Part shown: piece by piece, positions 32,655 through 41,878 of the stretch | Layout: each line of letters opens with the position of its first letter | How positions within the stretch are numbered: the first letter of the stretch is position 1 | From: Symsagittifera roscoffensis | Lineage: Eukaryota > Xenacoelomorpha > Acoela > Convolutidae | Length of the DNA stretch: 64,000 nt | NCBI RefSeq assembly: GCF_963678635.1 | Contig: NC_087070.1 | Coordinates: 40,305,831-40,369,830 of the forward strand | Direction of reading: 5' to 3' | The notes under the pieces: generated by a model | Databases searched by the model: none | The model's input: the letters and a program-made list of their open reading frames with translations, nothing else | Told to the model about the DNA's origin: nothing | Made by a program: the position numbers and the translations under genes

Positions 32655-32859
32655 CTTGGCTCAGGATTGCCGACAGCATAACAGTCAACTTCAGGTCTGC
32701 CTGTTGAGTTAAAGGCCGGTACTACTACAACTGGAGTGATCTGGGTTGTAAAGCTAGGAGCTATTGGCACATCTGATTCTCTGGTTGACACTGCATCTGA
32801 TAAAGCTCCAAGTAAGATAAGTAGCGAGGTAAATAACACCAGAGTCCGCTTCCACGAGG
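32655..32859 (-). CDS. Candidate single exon encoding a signal peptide
   Basis: On the minus strand a strong acceptor (nine T, then CAG) is followed by a 205-base open exon ending CCAAG/GTGTGT, a good donor. It encodes SWKRTLVLFTSLLILLGALS followed by a polar Ser/Thr/Val/Pro stretch, as in the N-terminus of a secreted or membrane protein. No partner exons were found nearby and no family is recognised. It may be a host gene exon or a relic. The in-frame stop lies beyond the donor. Confidence 0.35.
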
Positions 32860-32881
32860 CTGAAAAAAAAACTTGAACCAC

Positions 32882-35800
32882 AGGTCAGCTGATCCGCTTC
32901 TGAACTAAATAATGTAGAACAAGCATGATATTTGGATCCATAGAAAGGGCAAGTACAGGCCCCAACACTTTACGAAGAGATCAAAGATGCAAATACACAG
33001 AATTTTATGCCATTACATTTGCAAAAACATCGTGGTCCAAAAAACTGTCTTCGGAAGTAGACCCAACAAACGGAAGTAGACCCAAAATAGTAGGGACCCA
33101 ACTATCATACGTATGCGAATGTTGTTTCTAAGCTACAACTAAATACTGATATCTATATTAATCAAAATGCAACCCGCCAAAATTATTTAAACAGGGTTAT
33201 TCAAAAGTGTTTGCCAAAATTGATAAATGTTGGTCGAAATCAAGGATGGTAGATTTTCGGTGCATTTGGATTGAGCTTAAACAACACTTTCGGCAATCCA
33301 CACACGCATGCTATCAACTTACCTTGACATTGAACTTGGTTTTTTCTTATTCCGGATATAGAAACAGAGAAGCTGCTTGGAAAAAAATTCATTTTTAAAA
33401 GTTAGTCAAGTAAATGTTTTTCAGCTGAAATTTCAATGACAAATCAGAAAGTATAATTTTGAACAGTTAATTTAGAATTAAACAAGAATTGTTCGATATT
33501 ACAATTTGCATTAAATTATCAAGCTGTTTTCGTATAAATAAACCAAGTCAAATTCTATTGGACGAAAATGATAAATTCAGATTTCATTTAAAAGAAGAAA
33601 CGCATTTTCAGACTGAATTGAATAAATGCCTTTTAACTCAAATGGTCCCAAAATAAATAGTTTAACACAATTCTTTCAGTTTTTCAATAAATTTGGCGTA
33701 TCATTTTATACCGAATTAGCATGTTAAAATTAAATTCAAAAACTAATTTGCAGTCAAATAATTTTTTGTAGAGGGATCATATTTATACATGTTTGAGATT
33801 TTCAGTTCACATCGCCTCCCAGTTCACATCGCCTCCCAGTTCACATCGCCTCTCGTACAAACGGCGTCTGGAGGATGATCTTAACTTGTTTCTAAGTTCA
33901 AATTTTCAGTTAATTAGAATCGAGTATTTTACAAGCATCTAACAGCTAATTTAAGCCAACTTGAAGAGAGGGGAGCTCAAATTAACTGGGCCAGATTTGA
34001 AATTTTATGCCCATATCTTCGAATACCGATTTTATTGTCTTGCTCAACTTAGCGTTAGTTAAATAAAATTGAATTGCTTTACTATTTGCAATAACATTAA
34101 GACTTTTACTATCGTCTGAGCAGCAAAAATTTCCGGACAAGTTAACTCGCAAATACTGAAACATTGAGCCAAATTTGGAAAGAACTAAATTCCTTCCTTA
34201 AAACAATTTAGGATCTTTTTACTCAAAACATATAAAACCCAAGATTCAAAACCCACTCAACAGCTTTGTTTTGACTTTGATAGAGTTTGATCTAGCCGCC
34301 TTGGTTATAAACCGAGAAATACTTTACATTGCCAAAACATATTTTGAAAAATTCCAATGAACTCGAGAAAACTTGAAAAACTACTGATCAATTTGGAGGA
34401 TTCTACCAGGATAAAAATGACCTTGAAGCTCTTTGAACTTCAATAAAATTTAACGCAGAGGTAAAATACATTCTAAAATCATTTAAAACATACTATTTTA
34501 GGACAGGAAAAAACAAACAAACAAACACAGAGGCGAAGCCGAGCTTCGCAACCACTTGCGATACAGCACAAAGAAATAATAAATAAAAAATGTTGAGCAA
34601 AACAAGAATAACCATTTTCGTATGTCTCGATTAAAGATAACTATGAGCCTAGCTAAAGCTGGAGGTTGGTGTTTTGATAACTGTGTTATATGTGTGATGA
34701 AATGGGCAATTTCAAAAAGTGACTTTATCCAAAACCATAGTTGTGTCTCTACTAAAATAAAAAAACTATAATTGTCTTCCTACTAACATAAAAGAGAGGA
34801 GCGAAATAATATGAGAAATTGAAATCTTCCCATAGACATAACATAATTCTAACAAAAAACTGAGGAGACGCCGCTTCTACAGGAAAAATTCTGGCAATCG
34901 GTTCATTCGAATGATCCCCAGGGAAGTTAATTTTCCAAAAAAACGGTCAAATTTCAAAAACTTGACTTTCGGAAAACAATCTTTTTTTTCTGCAAAAACA
35001 AAAAATTCAAAACGGATTCAAAATTTAAAAATAATAGACTTTTCCGAGGGCTATAACTTTTCGTATACTAAAATTTGGTCGTAGCCAAATATGCAGGAAA
35101 CCTTCCCACAAACCGTTCTTTGGATAGAACCAAATATTTCAAATTTGAGCGGGCAGTATTCGAGAAAGGTGAAAAAGAATCAAAAAATAGTCAAAATACC
35201 AAAAATTTGTTCTTTTCGAGGGCCCTAACTTTTGAGCATAAAATGGGGCTTAGTTGATTATGCAGGGGCACTTCCCACAACCAGTTGTTTTGATTGAACG
35301 TTTAAAATTCGCGTTGTCTTTGAATTTATTATAAAGCAAGCAATTTAGAAAAATAATAAAAATACTTAATACATCTGGCAAGTAAGCCGACAAAACTTGG
35401 GAGAAAACCATGAAGCCGCCGACAAAAAAATCAATTTTATTTCTGAAAAAGTTAAGCATGTCAGCAGGCATGAGATGAGCTTGTCAGCAATTGATTCAAC
35501 TGATTTCGTTTAACTAGTTAACCCTAGTTGTCTACATTCCGAAAAGTTGTCTACAAACTAGTTGTCTACATTCCAATTTGATAACGCTTGCAGGCACTTT
35601 CCATTTATCCGGCACTTTTGCTAAACAAAAAGTACCCTAGTAGTCCTCGGAAAATTCAATGCAACTTCGTCTTTTGAAAAATATCTCATTTATTAACTTA
35701 ATCTGAACAATTTTGGTTAAGAAAATAAATTTTGAACCAATTTTGATGAACAACATGAAACTACGCCTACCACGAAAGAGCCAAATTGCCAAATTTGATC

Positions 35801-36105
35801 AAAAATCGTAATGAGTATGTTTGTAAACAAGGATAGCCGGTAACTGTGTGTGCAATTAGTACAGAATCTTCCAAAAATACAGAATTTTTTTTTCTAAATT
35901 AGTGTCATTTTTCTGCGTGTGTGATAAAAGACATCTGTACGATTAAAAATAACTTAGGCGCATTCGAAATTCAGAGTAAAAAAGACCGATTGCAAAACAA
36001 TTTTTGGCACATTCTAAATTCAGATTAAAATAAGCCGACTGCAAAATAGTTTTTGTAGCAAAAAGATTAGAAAACCGAAAAAATATAGTTATAAAATTCA
36101 GAAAA
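32882..36105. other. AT-rich DNA without recognised gene
   Basis: 3.2 kb with only short chance frames, apart from the small repeats listed separately (33804-33854, 34528-34565). No domains recognised. Confidence 0.4.
33804..33854. repeat. 17 bp tandem repeat, three units
   Basis: AGTTCACATCGCCTCCC occurs three times head to tail. The third unit ends CCTCTCG. Confidence 0.85.
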
Positions 36106-36355
36106 AAATTATCTAAAACTTCAAATTTTAATGCAAAAATGTTTTGAATTGTGAAAATTTGACACCCATATGGGCACTAAAAATTCCAAAAATTAACTTT
36201 ACTCAAGCAAAACTAAGTTTTCGCGGCTTAAAATTATCTAAAACTTCAAATTTTAATGCAAAAATGTTTTGAATTGTGAAAATTTGACACCCATATGGGC
36301 ACTAAAAATTCCAAAAATTAACTTTACTCAAGCAAAACTAAGTTTTCGCGGCTTA
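36106..36355. repeat. 125 bp perfect tandem duplication
   Basis: 36106-36230 and 36231-36355 appear identical, each beginning AAATTATCTAAAACTTC and ending TTTTCGCGGCTTA, and each containing the palindrome CCCATATGGG. A very recent duplication. Confidence 0.9.
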
Positions 36356-36445
36356 AAATTAAGCATGACTAAGCTCAGAAGAGACATAAAAGTGACATTG
36401 CTTTAAGTTATTAAAAACGATCATTTGTTTTGTAATACTAGTTTT

Positions 36446-36741
36446 GTAAACAAGTATTCTATTATACTTTACTCTTCCATATCTACAAAATTCCATAGAT
36501 TTTGACTAGAATTTGTGATGAAGGGACTCCTGACTGTAACCTCGGTTACTATAATACTTTGGACCTGATTATAATGAGAATGCGTTTTTTTACTTTTTTT
36601 TCTTCAGTAATCAGAAGTTCAAAAGTATCATAGTAACCGAGGTTACAGTCAGGAGTCCCTTCATCACGTATTCCAGTCAAAATCATTGGAATTTTCTAGA
36701 TATGGAAGTGATAATGATAAAAGAAGATGACAAGTGTTTAC
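36446..36741. repeat. Foldback (MITE-like) inverted repeat
   Basis: Arms of ~125 bases read inward from GTAAACAAGT and outward to CAAGTGTTTAC. The inner ~55 bases, with GAAGGGACTCCTGACTGTAA and its complement, are nearly perfect, with a T-rich loop near 36578-36606. No coding capacity. It resembles a MITE or a foldback element; no clear target duplication was identified. Confidence 0.7.
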
Positions 36742-36834
36742 GTTCTTTTCAATTAAAGTCGATACGGGTAACGTTTCTTCAATAATAACACGCAAATCGA
36801 CACGAGAAAATATAATATACAAGTGTTACAAATA

Positions 36835-37560
36835 AAAAATTTCGTCGAAAGTTATTTTGTCATTTATTGTTCCGAGTACGCAAGCGGCGTTCGCAATCTG
36901 TATTGCCAGGGATATTCTCCGTGTTAAAAAGCTGCCTGCTCTGGGTTCCTCAGTGCATATGCTTAGGTTCTTACAAAGCTTGCTCAAAAAAAATTCTGTG
37001 CTGGGGCCGATCGCGCCCTGAATTTCAAAAGCTAGCGGTTGAAAAAGATATCCATCATCTACAAGACCTTTATACTTGTCTTTTTATCGCTCTTCCGCTT
37101 CAGCGGCAGCCGTACCAGGGTTACAAACAGACCCGGCATTAATCCTACAAGGAACTAAGGAGTCAACTACCGTTACATCCCATATGAGTTGCTTACCAAC
37201 AGCCCATGGAACGAGCGTCAAACTATCTGGTCGCTTCTGATCGGTCCTGTAGAGGTGTCGTGGTTCTGAAACAGACGGAATCTGAGTAGAAGATAAACTC
37301 TGCTTAATAAGGGCATTCAGGTTTGAATGCCTAGAGAATCTCCCTGCACTTTTGAGGCATGAAAGACCAAACAAACGTTTTCGCACATTTTTGTGCATCT
37401 ACAGGTTTTGCTTCAGGTTCCTGATTATACGTTCAACTGGGCGCTTTTATCAGTTATGTGGTTTAATGGCAATTTCGATTCGATATCTACATGAACCGAT
37501 TTTCATGATTAGCAATACAAGACAACATCATCACCGTCAAGAATAACTGGCTAAGCAAAT
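36835..37560 (-). pseudogene. LINE C-terminal relic
   Basis: The minus strand reads GLSCLKSAGRFSRH, LYRTDQKRPDSLTLVPW and LIWDVTVVDSLV, then, after a single TAA at ~37084, continues in the same frame with DKYKGL, FQPLAFEIQGAIGP and LTRRISLAIQIANAACV. This run is characteristic of the region downstream of reverse transcriptase in some non-LTR retrotransposons. The RT domain itself is missing, and further stops lie upstream. A dead 5'-truncated copy. Confidence 0.75.
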
Positions 37561-37985
37561 TTGCTAAATGCTCAAGTAACAATCAACTTACGATTAAGAA
37601 ATCCCATGGTGTAATCTACGAAAAACGCTAACATTTTGTTTCAACAGGTGACAAAGCAGAGTTATCAGGTAAGAGGCATCTAAACGGCCATGTCATATCT
37701 GAAAAAAAGTTCAATTACAAAAAGGGTCCTTCCGTTTAGGTACGGTCGTGCACAAGCTACGGTCGTGCACACGTCATATCTGAAAACCAGAAAAAATGAA
37801 AACAAGAAAAAACTAATTCAGCTTTGAAAGTGGAATCAAACGTTTTCAAATCTTTATCGATCGTCTGATTAAAAAACTGTTTGTTACATAGGGAGTGCGG
37901 TCTGTATTTCGACAACCGCGTATCTTACTTGTCTCGATTCTGATTGGTTAATACAGTGTTTGTCTGCTTACTGACAAGTAGGAAA
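37561..37985. other. Short unannotated stretch
   Basis: Contains a direct repeat of CGGTCGTGCACA (37744 and 37760) and two GTCATATCTGAAAA words. No gene seen. Confidence 0.4.
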
Positions 37986-38084
37986 TGTTACATTCGCCCA
38001 AATACTACACAATGACGGAGCGTTATACCAGTCGGTCATGTCTGGAAGTTTGACCTTGAAGAATACGAAACAACGTGATTTTGG
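37986..38084. repeat. LTR terminal fragment, element A/B family
   Basis: Begins TGTTACATTCGCCCAAATAC...GACGGAGCG, a diverged copy of the plus-strand left end of the element A LTR, and is cut after ~100 bases by the inverted fragment that follows. Confidence 0.6.
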
Positions 38085-38705
38085 TGTGCCATTCTGCCAG
38101 ATTGGCACAGCGCAACCTTCCGGCGACACGAAAGAAAACGAATAAAGGCCTTAGTTACAAAAAAAACTGCGAGGAGGGTCTAGATATTCCGAAAATTTGA
38201 ATTTTAAAAATTTCGATTGACGGGCCAATATTTCTGAGAAATACAAAAAGACGGCCATTTTGACGAAAAAGGACGAAAAAACAGAACAACGACAAATATT
38301 GTGGAAAACGGTCGCACAAGATACGAGAAATACGAAGCCTCTTATCGTGGCAACAACACACGATAAGACTCTTAGCAGTGGATATTAGTGGAGAAGGAAG
38401 CTTCAGTGGGGAAGGAATATTCCACGGAACCCTCTCGTGCCACAAATTGGGAGAGATAGCAGCGTTATCTCGGGAAGATTACGGGAGCGGAAGCTTGGTC
38501 CCCCAGAGACTGCTGTATGTGAAGGGACTATATAGAACTGACTTTGTAGCTACTTGGATGCCGTAGAACTCTGAATTAACACCGGTATTATTTGATATTT
38601 TAGAGTATGAGTAGCTAGAAAGGGGAAAGGGTCAATCCATCTCCAATGGATTTAATATAGAACTGTCACACAAAAACATATTAAAATAGGTTGTTCGAGC
38701 CGTGT
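38085..38705 (+). repeat. Inverted partial LTR, element A family
   Basis: Begins TGTGCCATTCTGCC and runs to TTCGAGCCGTGT, the reverse complement of about 620 bases of the LTR at 38731-39614. It makes a large imperfect palindrome with that LTR. It lacks the last ~270 bases. It is diverged from the intact LTRs, so it is older. The short frames here are shadows of LTR sequence. Confidence 0.8.
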
Positions 38706-38730
38706 TGTAACATTCGCCCGGAAGATACAT
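38706..38730 (-). repeat. End of element B LTR, cut off by element A insertion
   Basis: TGTAACATTCGCCCGGAAGATACAT matches the terminal sequence expected for the element B LTR and would join directly to 62960 (CATATCGACGG). CAT is present on both sides, a possible 3-4 base target duplication. It implies element A inserted about 25 bases inside the LTR of element B. Confidence 0.65.
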
Positions 38731-39614
38731 TGTAACATTCGCCCAAATATCACACAGCGACGGAGCGTAGAAAAAGTACCTATTAACGACTGGCAGGCGT
38801 CAGTTACCTTAATTCTACTCGTTTTTCACCGTCTCGACCTTGCCAGTTGATTTTCTGGTCTGTCTAGGGTAAAGTAAAAAGTTACCATTTTTAGGCCATC
38901 AGTCAAACGACTTTTGATCAGCTTTCGTTTACATGCGAACACAACCACATAGCTGAGTCTCGGATCCTCAGACTACGTGATTGTCATTAAAAACACGGCT
39001 CGAACAACCTATTTTATTATGTTTTTGTGTGACAGTTTTATATTAAATCCATTGGAGATGGATTGACCCTTTCCTTTTTCTATCTACTCATGCTCTGAAA
39101 TATTAAATAATAACGGTGTTAATTAAGATCTAGGACATTACAGCAGCTGTTATAGTCAGTTTTCACAGTCCCTTCACATATAACAGTCTCTGGGGGACCA
39201 AGCCTCCGCTCCCGTGATTTTCTTGAGATAACACTCTTATCTCCTATATTTCGTGTCCCGGGAGGGTTCCGTGGTATTTCTCTTCCCCCCACTGAAGCCT
39301 CCGTCTCCACAAATATCTGTCGCTAAGGTCCTTATCGTGTGTTTTTGCCACGATAAGAGGCTCCGTGTTTTTCTGTCTCTGATACAACTGTTCTTCACAA
39401 TCTCTATCGTGGTTCTGATTTTCGTCTTTTCTATTCAAAATGGCCGTCTTTTTTCTATTTCTCAGAAATGTTCTTCTTCCGATCGAAATTTTAAAAATAA
39501 AAATTCTAGAACATTCTGACCCTCCGTCGCAACACTTTTCTGTTCATAAGGCCTTTAGTCACTTTTTTTTCTGTCGCGGGAAGGTTATGCTGTGTCATCT
39601 GGCAGAATGGCACA
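38731..39614 (-). repeat. Element A 3' LTR
   Basis: 884 bases. The plus strand starts TGTAAC and ends GGCACA, so the element sense is TGTGCC...GTTACA. Matches 62076-62959 with about three substitutions by eye. It contains the perfect hairpin CTTATCGTG / CACGATAAG (39331-39357). Confidence 0.95.
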
Positions 39615-39660
39615 TACTCCCCGGACAAGTCTCCATCAATGTCCCTATTGATCGCATAAC
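39615..39660 (-). promoter_or_regulatory. Element A polypurine tract and adjacent hairpin
   Basis: In element sense, a small stem-loop (ATCAAT / ATTGAT around GTCCCT on the plus strand) is followed by TTGTCCGGGGAGTA directly against the 3' LTR. The G-rich run at the LTR boundary is where plus-strand priming occurs in LTR elements. The same arrangement is seen beside the element B LTR (63872). Confidence 0.65.
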
Positions 39661-40363
39661 ACCGGGTTATCGTCAAGTAGTTATCCAGTTTTCAGTAACC
39701 AATCTTACAAATTGCATAAGAAATTGAAATTTATCTACTCCACTTCAACTCACTACGTGTTCACAAATGGCATCGTACTACATCTCACTGCCTTTCAACA
39801 TTTTCACAAAATTTGCACCATGAGGAGTGTCCTAGATAAAATTTCTTTTCTGACTACTTACGTCGTCTTGTTATAAAACTTCTTTTCGCTCTTTGTGATT
39901 AAAAAGTGGGACGTGGCACGGCCACGCACCCGTTAAAATTAACTTAACTTCACTCACCAAGTATAATTAGTCATTTATGCGGTCCTTTCAATATTAAAAC
40001 TAAGAAACTCTGTGGCTAGGAAAGTTATTGAGTTACCCACCCTTCTCGAGCGAATTTACTCAAACTTACCATGTCGCCACACAGTGAATTTGTGTCTTAC
40101 ACAGGTTAAAAACTTCAGTCGGGAATGAATAGGTAAATATACTCACCTATGTTCCTTATATACATACATAGATAGTAGTAACTAAAATCAACAATTTCAA
40201 CAATTTTAACAATTGCAACATTTTCAAAGTTTGGTCTGACCAAACTAAATCAAAACAAAAAGTTTAACAAGTTCAATAATCAAAACTTGGTTGATTTGTT
40301 CAAGTTTTTACACACAAATACAATCAAGTTTTTCTCTCCTTCTCTTCTCCTCTTTGGTCATCT
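39661..40363 (-). other. Element A 3' noncoding region
   Basis: About 700 AT-rich bases between the end of ORF3 and the polypurine tract, with TATATACATACATAG and AACAATTTCAACAATTTTAAC repeats near 40160-40210. No gene seen. Confidence 0.5.
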
Positions 40364-41878
40364 TCACTCCATCATTTCTCCATCCTGATGTTCAGCGTCA
40401 CTGTCTTCCAGAACTTTCTCTAACATGTCCAGAGAGTTGCGGGCCGTGCCCCAACCCTCCTGTTCCAACAGCCTCGGTTTGCAATAAGGTAGCAAGTCCA
40501 CATTCACCTTCTGCTCCCGGTTCCTGCAAAAGCTGTTGTGAAGACATAGGCTCACGTTTCGTTCTAGGTCAGCTCTTAAGACCTCTTTCTTCTCATCTTC
40601 GGTAACACAAGGCGCTCCAGCTACTCGCTTCACCGCCGTGGTGACCGCGTTTCTATGCGTCAGGAAAGCTCTCTTATAGGCTCCTGGTCCTATGTCTAGC
40701 TGGAAAGATTGATAGGCTTCCGTGTTCCTTGACATGTGACGCTTCGCGCGTTCATACATCCAAGATGTCATCACTGCACGGAACCAAGGCATCAATCTTT
40801 GCCTTGACCATATTCTTTCAATGGCTTTAGGTATTCTCAGAACCTTGCAGGTGGTTCTGAAAAGATCCAATTCATGACTCATCTTCACGTTGCTCAACTG
40901 CTCAGGAGTCGGCACGGCCGTCTCCTGCTCACTTGTGTCCGCATTAGCCTCCAACCATCTCACTGCTAGCACGGCGCTAACCACCACGATTGACACTTGT
41001 TGATTCTGATCAGGCAACCCCGTGGAGTACAACTCCTCCACGTCCCAGACTAGGATCAGATTCCCGCGTTTGGGGTACCACAACGTTTGCGCCAAGCAGT
41101 GGCAAGGATACTCCCCATGGGTCCTCACTATGTTCCTTCGGGTCCGATACCCTGAGGCTCCCAGCAACGGTTCCACTTCCATCAGGATTCTATGTAAATC
41201 GTCTTTCTCTTCTATGGTGGGGAATTCAGTGGGTAACGCTCCACTCGCTTTCTGCTTCTGGAACTCACTCACGTTGCCTTCGTTCAGTCTCATGAACTCT
41301 TCACCCACAACGTCTTGCAACTCGCCTTCGGATCTCTTCGGGACTGCCCGAAAGATCTTTGCCAACAAGTCATATGACCTCTCTGACATTCTGGCCAACC
41401 TCACGCACTTTGGCACAGAGAAAAGTTGGTCAACCAACACTTGTTGCGTCCTCGCATCCATCACTACCATGGGCGTTGGATACTTGCCATTACAATATGG
41501 CGCGGAGCTTGAACCCACCATATATTTTGAACCAGTAGGTCTGTGATAGGCCTCACTATCCTTCAGATTCATTTCATTCTCTAGGGCTTCTCGCCAGCCT
41601 CCAATCTTTTGCTCTGTCTGTAATGCTCCAGGGAATATTTCCACGCTGAGGGCCGTCACTAGCTCATGGGCACGCTCCAAGCGCTCGAGCGATTCTATCG
41701 AACTCGTCATGCTACAAAATCCCAAGGCTGTGATCAGGTTTACGTCCGTCACCCCATGGCAGTCCGCGACCAACTCCATGGCACTCTTATCTGACATGCT
41801 CAATCTTCCATATAATCGTGCCAGTTGTCGATGCTGCTCGCTTAGCGTAATCAGGCAGTGTCCCAGGTTACAAACATG
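40364..41878 (-). CDS. ORF3 C-terminal part, after in-frame TGA (element A)
   Basis: Continues in exactly the same frame as the preceding 1613-codon stretch, from which only one TGA (41879-41881) separates it. No stop occurs in the ~25 codons before the first ATG (41803), so the real product is probably a C-terminal extension of ORF3. ~500 residues, soluble-looking, with predicted helical segments and no domain I recognise. It ends in an acidic tail (LEDSDAEHQDGEMME). If the TGA is a mutation, this segment is lost. If it is read through or is an assembly error, ORF3 ends here. Confidence 0.7.
   Translation of the reverse strand, partial: HVCNLGHCLITLSEQHRQLARLYGRLSMSDKSAMELVADCHGVTDVNLITALGFCSMTSSIESLERLERAHELVTALSVEIFPGALQTEQKIGGWREALENEMNLKDSEAYHRPTGSKYMVGSSSAPYCNGKYPTPMVVMDARTQQVLVDQLFSVPKCVRLARMSERSYDLLAKIFRAVPKRSEGELQDVVGEEFMRLNEGNVSEFQKQKASGALPTEFPTIEEKDDLHRILMEVEPLLGASGYRTRRNIVRTHGEYPCHCLAQTLWYPKRGNLILVWDVEELYSTGLPDQNQQVSIVVVSAVLAVRWLEANADTSEQETAVPTPEQLSNVKMSHELDLFRTTCKVLRIPKAIERIWSRQRLMPWFRAVMTSWMYERAKRHMSRNTEAYQSFQLDIGPGAYKRAFLTHRNAVTTAVKRVAGAPCVTEDEKKEVLRADLERNVSLCLHNSFCRNREQKVNVDLLPYCKPRLLEQEGWGTARNSLDMLEKVLEDSDAEHQDGEMME

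Noticed and set aside
33804..33854. Possible CRISPR-like array (three 17 bp units)
   Set aside because: No spacers between units, only three copies, eukaryotic context: a simple tandem repeat.
38728..38730. Clean target site duplication for element A
   Set aside because: Only CAT (or ACAT if the LTR is one base shorter) is shared at 38728-38730 and 62960-62962; too short to state firmly.
39253..39519. 88-95 codon frames repeated at both element A LTRs
   Set aside because: They are LTR sequence present twice because LTRs are duplicated; no protein features.
40990..41546. Long plus-strand open frames opposite ORF3 (also 44472-45242, 47234-48970, 51661-58337)
   Set aside because: Antisense shadows of element A genes: no domain signatures, and they follow the codon structure of the minus-strand genes.
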